From Zanthoxylum bungeanum (taxonomy: Eukaryota > Streptophyta > Magnoliopsida > Sapindales > Rutaceae), in the NCBI GenBank assembly GCA_019454045.1, contig SKCR01006513.1:248001-312000 (forward strand): a stretch of 64,000 nt of DNA, written 5' to 3'. Below are positions 11,487 through 23,760 of this stretch, one piece after another. How positions within the stretch are numbered: the stretch's first letter is position 1; each line of letters opens with the position of its first letter. Position numbers and translations under genes: made by a program. The notes beneath the pieces are model-generated. The model was not told where the DNA came from and searched no databases. It saw nothing but the letters and a program-made list of their open reading frames with translations.

Positions 11487-11504
11487 AAGGGGAGGGGGGG
11501 AGAA
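11487..11504 (+). other. Polypurine tract
   Basis: AAGGGGAGGGGGGGAGAA immediately upstream of the right LTR, as in gypsy elements. It primes plus-strand synthesis. Confidence 0.9.
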
Positions 11505-11506
11505 TT

Positions 11507-13996
11507 TGTAACGACCGGTAGTTATTACTACTACCTATGACGATATTACTGCATACGAGACAAAATAGTATAAAAATAAATCATGTTGGGACTCAAATAT
11601 AATTGTGTAAGGAATTTGGGAACGATCGGTAAATTTTTCGAAGTCCCGAGACGAAACTGTACCGTATGCCCTTTTATACTATATATAGTATTTTGGGCAT
11701 AACTTTTTCATACAAACTCAGAATTTTATGAATTTTATATCGTCGAAAAGCTTAGACCGAGACCTACAACTTTTCCGTTAAACTTTTTCTTAAATTTGGA
11801 CCAGTACCAGGTCAGAAATGCAAGTCAAAATCTGGATGAAAAGTAAAAACGGACCCAAATGATAAAATCTCAAATTTCTCCATTTCCCTAGAAGATTCTA
11901 CACTGTTATTTATCAATTAAGTCCTCCTATATAAGAACAACTATTCACCTATACTTAAGAGGGAAAGAAACAAAATTGGAAGAGGGGAGAGGAAGAGAAA
12001 CCATGAGAGGGAAAGAAAGAAAGAAGAAAGGAAGAAGAAAGAGAGAAATAAGGAAAAAAGAAGAGAAATGAAATGGAAGAAAAGGAAGTCTAGGCATCCA
12101 AGGAAGCTTTGTAGGAGGCTTTGAATCAAGGAAGTAAGGTAAGGATTCATGACCCATTTTCTTTAATTGAACCTTTAAGGATTTAAACAAATTGTGTAAT
12201 ATTAAGAGCATGAGTATGATAATGATAATGAGTTTCTAAGTAAGATGTTAGGTTCCATTTGTTCAAATTGGGGGAAAATGGGTAGGTTGATAAAATGGGG
12301 AAGGGGTTATATTGAAGAATTGGTAGTGTAGTTGATGAAAAGAAAATGATTAATGATGTTTATATGGTAGTTTGGATGTGTGTTATTGGTGTAGATTGAT
12401 GGATTAAGTATTGAAAGTGATATAGGGAGTTAGGATAGGAATTTGGCCAGAATTCGCACTGCAGGGAGGAATTCCAGAAATCTGGAATTCGATCACGCGT
12501 CGCGACGCGGGAAGAACCCAGCGTCGCAACGCCAGACAGAAAAATGGGCAGTTTTGTTAGTAATCTGAATTGATTTCAGACAGTTCCGATCCCACCCCAG
12601 CATAGTTAAGATCATTCTAAGGACCCTAAATCAGTTCTCTAGCTGACATTCCTTACCAACTCTACCTAATAGAATGAATTACATTCTTACATACGCAAAA
12701 CTAGTAAGTTTGTCCTAATTCTATAATCCATTTCATAGCTTGTAAATCTAATCAAATTATCAATTTTAGATCATTGCAGGATATGCGATATTCTCCAACG
12801 AAGCGATATAGATCCTTCCAGTTTCCAAGCTCTGTGAGTGGACACTCTTTCTTTAAAATTGACTTTTACTTATTGACTTATTTTATAAATCCAGACTTAT
12901 TTTTCCAGCATGTAGGGCGTTAGCCTTTATTTATTTACAATCATTTTTCAGATGATAGTGACTTATAAAAGAAAATGTTTTTAAAATTTGAGATTTATGT
13001 TTCGAGGCATGAGGTAAAACCTCACCCCAGTATGTAACTTCAGACACAGATGGAATTGACGGATATAGAGAGCATGTGCACATGTTGAGGATTGAGGGGA
13101 CGCTCTCAGATCCTCCAATTGGGCTAAGGGGACGGCAATCGTAACGCCCCTAGACCCCAGTTTGAGCTTGGGTGGTAGCGTAGATCCGCACCCCCACCTC
13201 TAGTATGTGGCTTGGGGGACGGTGATATGTAACGCCCCAAGACCACCAGATTATGAGACAGTAGTGGCATGCTTTGGGGGACGGCGATACGTAACGCCCC
13301 AAAGTCATGGATTTACATTGCTAGCTCCAGTTAGGCATATGGGGGGACGATAATATGTAACGCCCTCATACGTCCAGGTTTTCAGACAAAGATATAGATT
13401 TCAGAAAGGTTTTAGTTTTCAGACTTTCAGTACACAGTTTTTATCAGATTTTCAGTATAAAGTTTTCAGAGTTTCAGAACCCAGATTTTTAGCAAGTAGT
13501 TTTCAGAAACCAGATTTTCAGGAACAGATTTCAAAAGAAATAAAGTTTCTATAAAAGATATTTCTAAAAGCATGATTTTAAAGTTAATGGACTCTTACTT
13601 TAGTTTTCGATTTTAGTCCACTCATTTAGATTATATAGCAATCTAACCCCCCTCCAGTTTTATTTTTTTATAGGGTTTTCCAGTAGGACGAGCTCGGGAG
13701 GATGGATACTGATGCAGTCACCAGGGTTAGAGTCCACCAATTTAGAGTCAGAGTATTATAGTCCAGTTAAAGTTGCAAACTTTCACTAGTGATGTGATAG
13801 TTATTACAAGTAGTCCTTAAAGTGTTGTAAGAGAAATATTCTAAGTTTGCATTAATAAAAGTATTTTACGTTGTTTGAGTTATGGTCTGTTTGAATGACA
13901 TTTATATAGTTCATAATATAGTCAGATAGTCAGAGGCTTATGGGGTTAGCACATCTATCCCCTGCCGATAACATCTTCCGGATCGGGGATGTTACA
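11507..13996 (+). mobile_element. 3' LTR of the LARD-like element (2,490 bp)
   Basis: Matches 4647-7131 end to end, with TATA at 11928-11935, GA tract at 11958-12087 and hairpins at 13124-13372. Two of its four TACGTA cores have become TATGTA, consistent with loss of a methylated CpG. The TSD GTACC follows at 13997-14001. Confidence 0.92.
13124..13372 (+). repeat. Four hairpin units with a shared loop (right LTR)
   Basis: Units at 13124-13153 (CTAAGGGG/CCCCTAG), 13211-13241 (CTTGGGG/CCCCAAG), 13272-13304 (CTTTGGGG/CCCCAAAG) and 13336-13372 (CATATGGG/CCCTCATACG, weakened). Arms are kept better than the loop, in which three of the four cores carry substitutions. Confidence 0.8.
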
Positions 13997-14001
13997 GTAC
14001 C

Positions 14002-14097
14002 TTATATGATGCGATCATATAAGACTGGAACAAGACAAAAATGAATTTCTTTTAATATCCGTTAAACAAAGAAATTCATATCAGTTTAATAGATGGT
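14002..14097 (+). mobile_element. Copia LTR fragment, right part
   Basis: Continuation of 4312-4641 after removing the LARD-like element and one TSD copy. It is cut at 14097, where the Athila-like LTR begins. Confidence 0.45.
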
Positions 14098-15278
14098 TGA
14101 TAAGAGCACGAAAGTTTACTTTGGACACCGCTAACTCGGCTTATTTATCATATATTTAATTCTAATTGGAGTTTATTTTTGTGCTTTATTATTATGAGCA
14201 ATGGAATACAAAGTTTGGAGCAATTACGTGGGAGCGTCGGAAGCACAGGATGTGCGAACCAGTGAAGAAACTCACCGGCGCCACGACACCCAACTTCTTG
14301 GTGTCGCGGCGCTTGCGTAATCCCATACATTATTGCCATGGATTTGGGACCCCAACGTCCAAACACCAATGCCGTGGTGCCCCGAAAGACCCTAAAACCC
14401 TGATTTTGATGTGTTTTATGCTCACAATGACTACGAAACGTTTCTATATAACCCAACTTCATCCTAAACCTAAAATGGGAGAAAAACAGAGGTGAAACTC
14501 ATAACAAAGAGCCACAAACACAAAATCAAGAGATTAGAAAGAAGAACTTCAAGCCAAACATGATGTCTTTCCGATCTATCAACACGGTTTCTCTTTTATG
14601 CATGGAGAACTAATCTCCTAAGCAAAACTAAGGATGAACTCTTGTATTTAATTTCTTATATTTATGTTGTTGATTCCTAAAGTACCTTTTTAACGTTTAA
14701 TACAATTGATGGTTGTTATTATTTATTATTTTACAATTTCTGAATCTAAAAAACTGTATTTTATCAACTCCCATATAGATCCAGCCATGCTTCTTCTATG
14801 TGTTATTTTCGAACCCAGTTGTGACTAGTAAAGTTATTTTATGTGTTGGTCTTCTGTTGTAGTATTGCCTGAGAGTATATTATCGACGTTAGATAGCTCG
14901 TAACGACAACTTTGTGTGTTGTTAACATAGAGAAAATAATTCATCAATTACCTTAGAATTTGACATATTTAGAATTGAATATCTTCCGATTATTGGTTTG
15001 GGATGTGAAACCTTTAATTGAGTAATAACATGAATCAATAACTGAATATAGGAGATTGATACAATAGGGATTCCTAACGCTTTGCTGCCTCTCTCTATTG
15101 ATTGTTTTTAAGTATTTTTCATAATCTTTATTTTATATTACCAAACTCACTCATTATCTTTACTTTAGTTACTGCTAATGTTTTTGTTTAAGTAAACCAG
15201 TTATTTGTAACCATCTCTCTGAGGAACCGACACCCCAACTATATTTCGATAACCGCAAGTACTTTTTGGGCGTAATCA
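14098..15278 (+). mobile_element. 5' LTR of Athila-like gypsy derivative 1
   Basis: Starts TGATAAGAGCACGAAAG and ends GGGCGTAATCA, six bases before the PBS. It parallels a second copy at 51290-52048 (shared blocks: TCCGATCTATCA, GAACTAATCTCCT, AAGGATGAACTCTTGTATT, TTGTGTGTTGTTAACATAG, ACCATCTCTCTGAGGAA), but is about 420 bp longer because of an extra segment at roughly 14166-14560. That segment holds a strong hairpin (14278-14312, 13-bp stem with one mismatch). The LTR itself encodes nothing recognisable. Confidence 0.75.
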
Positions 15279-15283
15279 AAATT

Positions 15284-15300
15284 TGGCACCGTTGCCGGGG
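15284..15300 (+). other. Primer-binding site, tRNA-Asp type
   Basis: TGGCACCGTTGCCGGGG differs at one base from TGGCGCCGTTGCCGGGG, the complement of the plant tRNA-Asp 3' end used by Athila-group gypsy elements. Confidence 0.85.
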
Positions 15301-15482
15301 AGACGGTTTACAACCTAAAGGAGCAGGTTTGCTTGGTCAAACACAACGCGGTAACTTCGTTACTATTTTAACTTTTGTTGTTTTTATTTATTTATTTTAT
15401 TTCAATTTTTAGTTTTAGTAAATTTTAACTTTTAGTTTCATTCTTTTATTTTTAGTTTCTCATTTTAATTGTGGTTAATTGC

Positions 15483-16740
15483 ATGCCTAGATGTAGAGAT
15501 AGGTTTGATATATTTGTTAGAATTGAGGAAGAAGCTCAGACTCAGAGTGTTTGTTTGACATTCTCTTTGCCACACCTTCCATATCTAGCGAACATACTAT
15601 GAGTGGGTATGAGAGAACACCCATGAGAACTCTTGAAGAGTACCTTCATCCCACTCGCACAGCTACACCATCGTGCATCATGTTTCCTCCTAATACACCG
15701 CACATAGATTTTAAGCCTGAAATGATACAGTATCTCCCAACATTTCATGGTTTGGAGAACGAGAATCCTTATGCACATTAGGGAGTTTGAAGATGTCGTA
15801 GCAACTTTCTATGACTGGTTTGGAACTACTTCATAATTAGACTTAAGTTCTTCCCATTTATCCTTAAAGATAGAGCTAAAAACTGGTTGTATTCTTTGAG
15901 ATCCCATTCAATAGGATCATGGGGCAAACTGACACATGCATTCTTCAATAAATACTTCCCACACCATATGACGAATGCCTTGAAAAGACAAATATCTACC
16001 TTCTCCCAAAAAGACAGTGAAACCCTTTTATCAAACGTGAGAGAGGTATAAGGAGATGTTAGCTAGTTTTCCTCACCATGGGTATGAGAGTTAGCGCATA
16101 GTAAGTTATTTTTATGACGGTTTAACCCCTAGAGATCGCCAATTCGTTGAGACAATTTGCAATGGTCAGTTCATCCAAAAGAACACTGATGAGGCATTCG
16201 AGTTCTTAGATGAACTAGTTGAGAAATCTCACACATAGATTGGACCTAATGTCATGGATAACACTGATAGGACACACCTCACTCCTTCTAGTAGGGGCAT
16301 ACATCACTTAAGGGAATAAGATAGTCTTAAGGAACAAGTTGAGCTTTTAACTAGATAAATGAAAGTCTTAATAGCCAGTAGCCCACTTAGAACCTCAATG
16401 GGAATGTTTTATGTGAAAAGTTACTGACTATTTGGCCCAAGAGTGCCCTGTATATGGAGAGATGAAGGGAAAATATGAGGAACAATGCAATACATTTGGG
16501 ACATACAAGAATCCTTATACAATGTATTCAAACACTTATAACCCTAGTTGGCGGAACCATCCCAATTTTAGTTGGAAACAAGAGTCTCATTAGCCAAGTC
16601 AGCTATCACAAACTATAGGTTACAATGTCCCTCAGTATCACACATATTCCGTTCCTAGAAATTCCTTAGAGGATACTGTGCAAGCATTTATGGAAGCCCA
16701 AAACAAAACTAATCAAAGTTTTGAGTCGTTGATAGCCTAG
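15483..16740 (+). pseudogene. Athila-like gag pseudogene
   Basis: Starts ATG CCT AGA at 15483, 183 bp after the PBS. Recognisable blocks are RTLEEYLHPTRTATPSC and FKPEMIQYLPTFHGLENENPY (frame 15551-15781), then IREFEDVVATFYDWFG in the next frame, PRDRQFVETICNG near 16130, and YNPSWRNHPNFSW at about 16532-16570, a hallmark of plant Athila/Tat gag downstream of the nucleocapsid region. At least one frameshift (about 15780) and many stops break it. It would form the capsid in an intact element. Confidence 0.85.
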
Positions 16741-16969
16741 GTAGTCGAAGATAATGTCTTGAGTGTGTATGAACAAGGAAAATTCTCATCTCAGACTCAA
16801 CTTAATCCACAAGGGCAACACATAGAACAGACTGATCATGAGGCAGCGAATTTAAAATATATTAATGCTATATTCACTAGGATTGGTAAGAAGGTAGGCT
16901 TACAGAACACTTTCAACACTGTAGGTGCCCCAAAATATAGTGGTACATGTACCTCTTAGGAAGAACAAG

Positions 16970-17900
16970 AGACACATTTCCCAGTTAGACTGCATTTCCC
17001 TCAAATATTTAGGCCTACAGTGAGAGCTGTAGATCCAAATAGTGAGATCCTAGAATATCTTAAGCAAGTAAAGATTAACCTTCCGCTATTACATGTGATA
17101 AAACAAGTTCCCACTTATGCGAAGGTTTTAAAGGATCTATGCACCATAAAGAGAAAATATCATGTGAAGAAGACTGTATTATTGACAGAGTAGGCTAGTG
17201 AATTAATTGAACAAAGGACTCCACCAAAATATAAAGATCTAGGGTGTCATACCATTACTTGTCACATTGGAACACATGAGTCCGGTCAAGCTTTATTAGA
17301 TTTAAGTGCTAGTGTTAATCTTATGTCATATTCTATTTATATGCAGTTATGGCTTAGTGAGATTAAACCTACATCTATATATTTACGGTTAGCTGATTGA
17401 TGTATCAGAGCACTACGGGGAGTAGTTGAGGATGTTTTGGTTCAAATCGATAAATTCTATTACCCCGTTGATTTTCTGATCTTAGATACTCAGTTCGTGG
17501 TTAACATTGAGTCAAAAATTCCTCTAAATCTTAGGTAGACCTTTTCTTGCTACAGCTAATGCCCTTATTAATTGTAGGCATGGTCTCATAAAGCTATCAT
17601 TTGGGAATATGACACTGGAAATAAATATTTTTCATGTTGAAAAACAACCACAAGGTGATGATGAGTGCCAATATACATACATGCTAGACACGGCCTTACC
17701 AGAAATAACTTCTTCACAATATGAATCACACCCTTCTGAGCTGGACCTGATCCCAAAGAACCATAAAATGAGGAAAATGAGAGTTAGTGCTCAATTGAAG
17801 ATGATACATGGGAAGCTAAAAAGGAGGTTGAACCAAATGATAAAATCTCGGCTATCAATAGACCCTGAGGGATCTATAGATAAACTGTTGTAGCTAGATA
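16970..17900 (+). pseudogene. Athila-like aspartic protease pseudogene
   Basis: Follows gag. Blocks in order: LLHVIKQVPTYAKVLKDLC and RKYHVKKTVLLTE (about 17088-17190), PPKYKDLGCHTITCHIG, then ALLDLSASVNLM (about 17290-17325), which corresponds to the catalytic D-(L/S/T)-G-A-S of retroviral-type proteases with Gly changed to Ser. Next come KPTSIYLRLAD and a flap-side EDVLVQIDKFYYPVDFLILD (about 17430-17480). The open frame 17609-17893 continues the C-terminal side. RT, RNase H and integrase should follow but are absent. Confidence 0.8.
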
Positions 17901-17989
17901 AAAATTCTTTTTCATGCCTTACTCACTAGTGTCTACCAAAGAAGAAAGAACTTGAGAGTATTTGGTCCACTACATGGAAGCCACCATGA

Positions 17990-18595
17990 CAACTTGAGTG
18001 ATTGTGTCAAGCTGAGGACGTTAAACTTAGCGCTAGCGGGTAGGCAATCCTTGCATCTGTATTTATTTTATTTTATTTACTGTAGTTTTATTTTATTGTG
18101 TGCTAATTGCATGTTTATTGTTTGCATAAGTACTTATGCAGGTGTTCAGTGCAACTTACACAGTCTCACAGGTGTTCCGCGCCTGGTAGTATTGTTCCTT
18201 AATCATTTTTCATTATATTTATCTTACATTGAGGACAATGTAAATTTTAAATGTGGAGATGTATGCATGCACATGATAATATATAGTATATAAAAAAGAT
18301 AAAAAAAAATATATATATTTTTTATCTTCTTATATACCTGGTATTATCATGAGCATGCAATGATCATATATGGGTTGATCTGAATCCTAAGTGAACTATG
18401 AACTTCTGTATGACAAGCTATATCATTTGACTTATAAAGTTTAGGTTGGTGAAGAAATTCAGACTAATAGCTACGTACTTTAGGGACATGGCTTGGTGTG
18501 TGGCTGGGGATATTTTACATAGATATGGTATCCACTTCTTCTTACGAGAAATAGATAAGTATCTTTCTTAAGGGTTGATTCGGTACTTGAACGAT
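17990..18595 (+). mobile_element. 3' region of Athila-like derivative 1
   Basis: Carries the Athila-group tail signature: GTCAAGCTGAGGACGTTAAA...GCGCTAGCGGGTAGGCAAT near 18006-18050 (compare 'ACGTTAAACAAGCGCTTGTGGGAGGCAACCC') and ACATTGAGGACAATGTAAAT at about 18226. A large imperfect hairpin (18265-18358) follows. No 3' LTR is found before the copia LTR-like sequence starting near 18596, so the element is truncated on this side. Confidence 0.6.
18265..18358. repeat. Long imperfect inverted repeat
   Basis: Arms run from GCATGC (18265) and from GCATGC (18353-18358) toward an AT-rich centre. Paired blocks include ATGATAAT/ATTATCAT, GTATATAA/TTATATAC and AGATAAAAAA/TTTTTTATCT. Arms are about 42 bases each with small mismatches. 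It could be a MITE relic or a transcript hairpin. Confidence 0.7.
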
Positions 18596-18880
18596 TAGAG
18601 TGCTCGAGTCTTTCTATTATGAATGGAAGGATTAATATTCATAATAGTTATGAATAAATCATTCATTAGAGAATCAATATATATCTGCAGTAACAAGAGT
18701 GCAACTTTAGGTTTTAATAGAATAACATGAGGTTAATAATTCTGAATATTTGATTAAAGAATTTTAATTAATATTCAACGATTATTGGAGTTTGGAGCTG
18801 CAGGTCCATTTGGTCCCTATGCTAGCTCGATATACCATAACAAATCATATTATAATTGGATAGTTCAACTACGAACTCAC
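18596..18880 (+). mobile_element. Copia LTR-like fragment, left part (split by Copia II)
   Basis: AT-rich sequence with TTGGAGTTTGGAGCTGCAGG at about 18787, similar to starts of plant copia LTRs, then cut by Copia II at 18881. The sequence resumes at 33923. The left limit is approximate. Confidence 0.4.
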
Positions 18881-20874
18881 TGTTTGGTTTTTCTAAGCAT
18901 CCCAAGATCATATCAAGCAATGAAAATACATATGAATACATCAAGAAGTAAGGCGGAAACATACTAATATTGATCGGATTGGATGCATCGAAGAACAAAA
19001 TTTTAGCTCTTTCCTTGATGGTGCATTCGGCCATGCCCTTGCTTTGTGTTCTTTGTTGAGTCTTCAAGCTCCAAGATTTATCAATGGATTCCATGCTTGA
19101 GGGTTTGTTTCCCTATCACCTTGGGTGACTCTTTAGAGTGCTAGCTCTTGGTAATTTTTGCCACAAAAATCACCATTTTCTTCCTTAGGATTTTCGGCCA
19201 TTGAAGAAAATTGAGAAAAGAAAAAATGGCCCAAGGCCATGAGTTAGGAGGAGAGAGAGAGTGAAGATGATGAGTTGTGTTGTGTATCAAATACACTTAA
19301 TCAAAGTCAAATACCAATATATTAAAATAATGTTAAATGTCTTTCAAGCTTTCAAAAGCTTTTCCAACAACTCCCATATACTATTCACATCACTCAAAGT
19401 GACTAGACATCACATCACTCAAAGTAACAAGACATCTATCACTTGATTGACAAATGATGTGACGCATGATGTGACTTGTGGGCCCCACTTGATTCGAAAT
19501 GTGAGTGGGCTCGCAAACACTCCCGGGCTCGGGTTCGCTAATTCCGAATTAACAAATTTCCATCGTGACGTAATTAAATCAAATTCAATTAAATAATTAT
19601 GCCTAGCAAAATTACTATTCACATCGCTAACGAATCAATTCTAAATCAACTCGTTTGCCCGAATTAAAATCTGATTTTAATTCCGCATCGAAATCCAATT
19701 TCGTTTAATATATGGAATATATTATTTTATCGATTAATTCAAAATTAATCATTCTCTCTATTTGGATAGATCTCCGTAATTAATCCCAGATTAATTTTCT
19801 CTCTCATATAATTAATCCCAGATTAATAAAGTGCAAGTCATACGTCATCGGTGAATCTTCGGGAAGTGACCCCATGAGATCCCCGGATATATTGGAAGTA
19901 AATCCAGTTATCGGACTATCCGAATATGACCTACCTAGTACTACGTTTTACCAATTTACGAGACAAGGTTGGCTTCTAGCAAAACATCATGCTTACCCAA
20001 TTCTCCAGAAAAATTCTTAAAGGAATATTGTAATCTATATCAGGCATAGTATACGAAGTATTGTGCATATCGATCCAGTATCGGATGTCACATGCTAGGC
20101 CTGGGGCTGGGAATGTGTCTGCCCCGTATGAAGTACATGTCGGATCTCTGGTAACTAGTCTCTATAATCGGATAAACATGACCTAGTCATATTATCCCAA
20201 TAGCTGCAGCATATAAGAGTACCAGTTTCTATATCCTACGTGATCATCATCTCCACTATGACTGGAGTGATACTTCCATCTTGACATCACACCTAATACA
20301 CTACGATTCTCAATACACCCAGAAGAGGCGTACACAGAACCGGTTAAAGCCCTGGATGACCAAAACCAAAGTATATTGATTTTCGCAAGTATTAGAGGTG
20401 CAAGTCTCAGGTTAAGACCAAATACACCTACCCTGAAGCGAACTCCCATAGGCACATAGACATATTACCAATGGGATTCCGCGGGGTCTATCCAGAGCGA
20501 AGCTGTTTTCTGTACCATCGGTAAAACACAACCTCCTATTGCACTTGCATAAGTATCCAATACTTAAACATACAGGAATTGTGCCTTTATGCTCCCACGA
20601 CACGCACAATTGCAATATTAGTCTATTCCGCATTATCGATGTCCAGTCTCGATAATACTACGACTAGGGATGTTTAATGATTAAACCTTTATGGATTGAT
20701 ACTGTCAAATATCATCTCAATCCGGAACTAATCATGAGGACTTCTATCATTTATGTATCTTGGTAATCCAATTACAAATGATAAAATGGCAATTTCCTTC
20801 GTCACATAGTTAATTTGTACAACAACACCATGATCTATATAAATAGTGATGTTATGGGTCATAATTGTCCAACA
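18881..20874 (-). mobile_element. 3' LTR of Copia II (1,994 bp)
   Basis: On the minus strand starts TGTTGGACAATTATGACCC and ends ...ACCAAACA. It matches 28777-33922 once the hAT is removed. The hairpin array seen in sister LTRs is present here (about 19533-19830) but with several stems broken, and only one TGACG box remains. Confidence 0.9.
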
Positions 20875-20885
20875 ATCTCCCACTT
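20875..20885 (-). other. Polypurine tract of Copia II
   Basis: Minus strand AAGTGGGAGAT directly before TGTTGGACA, identical to the PPTs of Copia I and Copia III. Confidence 0.9.
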
Positions 20886-23760
20886 GGCCTATAGCCAATC
20901 ACTCAGGTGTCTTACACCTGAACTATATACAGGCGGCTCAAACTTCTGTTGAGAAACAGCTTTCGTCTGCGAATTTATAAGGTTATCATCTGATGCGATT
21001 TATTCGATCATCACATCGCCACGATGTATGATCCGACGAACCAGATGAAACCATATGAAGTACATATCGGATCGTTGATGAGACCGTTAATTCTTTAGCC
21101 TGTGTTGTAGCCTAGCTCAGCTGCTAACAGAATTATATCTAATCCAATTAGAATTATTTAGATCCAAAATGATACTTTTATTGCGACAGTTGTAGCAAAA
21201 TTCCGCTTTTGTTGTTTATTCGCTAACAGTATCTTGCTTGGAAGATTTCCAGCTCATTGTTTCGTTTTTCAAACTATATAGTACCGTTTTGCGACTTACA
21301 GCCGTCTTTGTCGGTTTGGAAACTTACAGTAGTGAACCCAGTCACTTCAAGTTCTCATTCTCCATAGTATAAGACAGCATCCTCAGTTCATCTAAGATAC
21401 TAGAGGATGTCATTAACATCAATCCAGTGACTATCACTTGGATTGGCCTAATTGTGACTCCATATGCTCAAAGCGTATGAGACACCAGGTCGTGTACGTT
21501 TATTTCAATGTACGAGTTCTCAGAGAGTACCAAATACTTTTAGATCTATCCCATTAGATCCTTATTCCTAGAATAAAGTTTGTCTCTCCCAAGAATTCTA
21601 CGGAGAATTTTTCTTGAAAGCCAAGCTTTCACCGATTGTAATATGGGAATGTCATTTCCAAGAAATGATATGTCATCATTATATTGGACATTCATTGTCA
21701 GTGCGCTCCCACTAACCTTCTTATATACACAAGAATTGCATTTGTTTTGAATTAAATCATACACTATTATGATTACATCAAAACATTTGTTCCAAGAACA
21801 TAATGCTTGCTATAATCCATAAATGGATTAATCTAACTTGCAAACCTTGTTTGCATGCTTTGGTACGATAAAACCGTTAGGATGTTGATAAACATCCTCC
21901 AAAAAGTTTCCGTTAAGGAAAACGATCTTGACGTTCTGCTACCATATTTCATAAATGAAACATGCAGCATTAGCAGGCATTATCCAAATGGATTTAACCA
22001 TGGCAACAGACAAAAGGATTCGTCGTAATCAACACTATGTTGATGACGATACCTTTCTGTACAAGCCTAGCTCTGTGCATTTATATGTTGCCATCAATGT
22101 ATGTATTTCTTGAAGACCTTTATAGTACCAACATACACAATGTCTTACGGTACAACAACCAGTGTCCAAACTTGGTTGGTATATATGGAATCCATTTCGG
22201 ACATTATGGCACTTTGCCATAGTAGGTAGTTGATACCTTGTATCACTTCCTCATACGTGGTCAGTTCTCAATAAGATTGACATCTTTATGAGGTGAGATC
22301 AGAAACCATACCTTTCAGGTTGTTTTTCGATTCTCTCCAACTATGCAGTTCTTGTGTATTTGAAGAATATAGTACAGTTTCATCCCTGATGAACTGTTTA
22401 TGTTCTATTATGGAATCGGTGCCAGGAACAGTATCACTCCGATTTTCATCGAGTTATACTATCCTCCCACTTACCACTGCATATAGGTTTTCCTCTTAGG
22501 AAAACGCATGGTGAGTAATAATTAAAATTGATCTCTTGTGAGTTGTATAAGTACTAGGATAACCTACAATTAGGCACTTATCCGATTTGGGTTCTAGTTT
22601 GGTATCATCCAAACATATGCCTAGCATACCCAAATCTTCAGAAGTGAGAAAACCCAGTTTCTTTCCTGTTCATATCTAATATGAAGTCTATCAAACAGAT
22701 TTACATGGAACCTTTTTCAAAATAAGTTTTGCACTGTTTAATGCGTATCCCTTGAAGGAAAATGGTAGCTCAGAGGGACTCATGATTAACTTTACTATGT
22801 CCAACAAAATTTGATTTCTCCATGTGGACACACCGTCAAATTGACGTGTTCTGGGAGGAGTCCTCATTGAAAGACTACTATCTCTTTCAAGTAATTTGAG
22901 AAACTTATTGCTTAAGTATTTTCTATCTCGATTTTACCGTGATGGTTTTAATACTTTAGCCGATCTATTTGTCTACTTCGTTTCGAAACTTTTTGAAAGT
23001 TTCTGATTTATATTTCAAAAGAAACACATAACCGAACGCGATGCCACATCTGTTAAGGTTACGAAGTATTCATATCCACCTCTAGCCTAGCTAGATATAA
23101 GACCACTGACGTCACTATGAACGAGGGTTAACAGATTGGTGGCACTTACACTTTTACCAAGTAAAAGGTATTTTAGACACTTTGCCAATAAACTAAATTC
23201 TTAGACATCATTTGAATAGAATCAAATCCGTCCTAGTATCCACTCTTCAAAAGTGTGGATATACGAGTCTTGTTTAATGTGTCCCAGACAACACTACCAC
23301 AGATAAGTCTTATCTGATCAAATCAGTTTGAGCTACTTGTTTATCATGTTATATGTTTGAGATTTATTTATATTCAAAATATAAATATTGTTATTCACAT
23401 CTAATGTGTTTATCTCAATATCATCTTTATAAAATAAAACATTTTAGTGTTCTAGAATATAAAGGTATACTCGCAACGAGTTATACTCGATATAGAGATA
23501 ATGTTTCTAGTCAAACTAGTTACACTAAAACAGTTTCCTAATTTAAGTACACACCCGAAGGATAGTCCCTAAACTTAGGTATCTACGGTTGAAACAGTGA
23601 CTCTCGTCCCGTTTCTGATTCGCAGATAAATCTTATCTGAAGTCAGTATCATGCTAGTCAGCAGATGCTGCAAATCAGTACATATATTTATGTACCACTA
23701 TTTAGTATCTAAAATCCAATTTTAATACTAGTAGTGAACATGTTTATGACAAACATACTT
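20886..23760 (-). pseudogene. Copia II pol relic (integrase, RT, RNase H)
   Basis: Minus-strand copia pol with many stops and frameshifts. Integrase remnants at about 23050-22550 include RKYLSNKFLKLL, RTPPRTRQFDGVS and WRNQILLDIVKLIMS, then LGMLGICLDDTKLEPKSDKC and VGYP. The RT palm is clearest in the frame 21764-21546: CVYKKVSGSALTM, QYNDD at 21686-21672 in place of copia Y-V-D-D, then GNDIPILQSVKAWLS. The RNase H tail lies between 21400 and 20900. The order INT-RT-RNase H is diagnostic of Ty1/copia. It cannot encode active enzyme. Confidence 0.85.

Larger units (their letters stand above)
4647..13996 (+). mobile_element. Complete LARD-like non-coding LTR retrotransposon
   Basis: A 9,350-bp element with two long direct LTRs (4647-7131 and 11507-13996) that start TGTAACGACC and end GGGGATGTTACA, a perfect 5-bp TSD (GTACC), a PBS after the left LTR and a PPT before the right one. 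All cis signals for replication are present. The 4.4-kb interior shows no gag, protease, RT, RNase H or integrase motif in any frame and is unusually purine-rich. Large LTRs around a non-coding interior define LARDs (known from barley and relatives), which use proteins of autonomous partners. LTR ends and the PPT neighbourhood suggest a Ty3/gypsy, Tekay/Del-like origin. Orientation is taken from PBS and PPT. Confidence 0.9.

Noticed and set aside
14148..14495. Two opposite frames of 104 and 109 codons
   Set aside because: They fall in an extra LTR segment with a strong hairpin, which opens both strands. There is no family match and they are absent from the second Athila-like LTR.
18822..19094. 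90-codon minus-strand frame resembling a gene start near the Copia II LTR end
   Set aside because: It lies in the U5 end of an LTR and is not kept in the second LTR (28777 onward).
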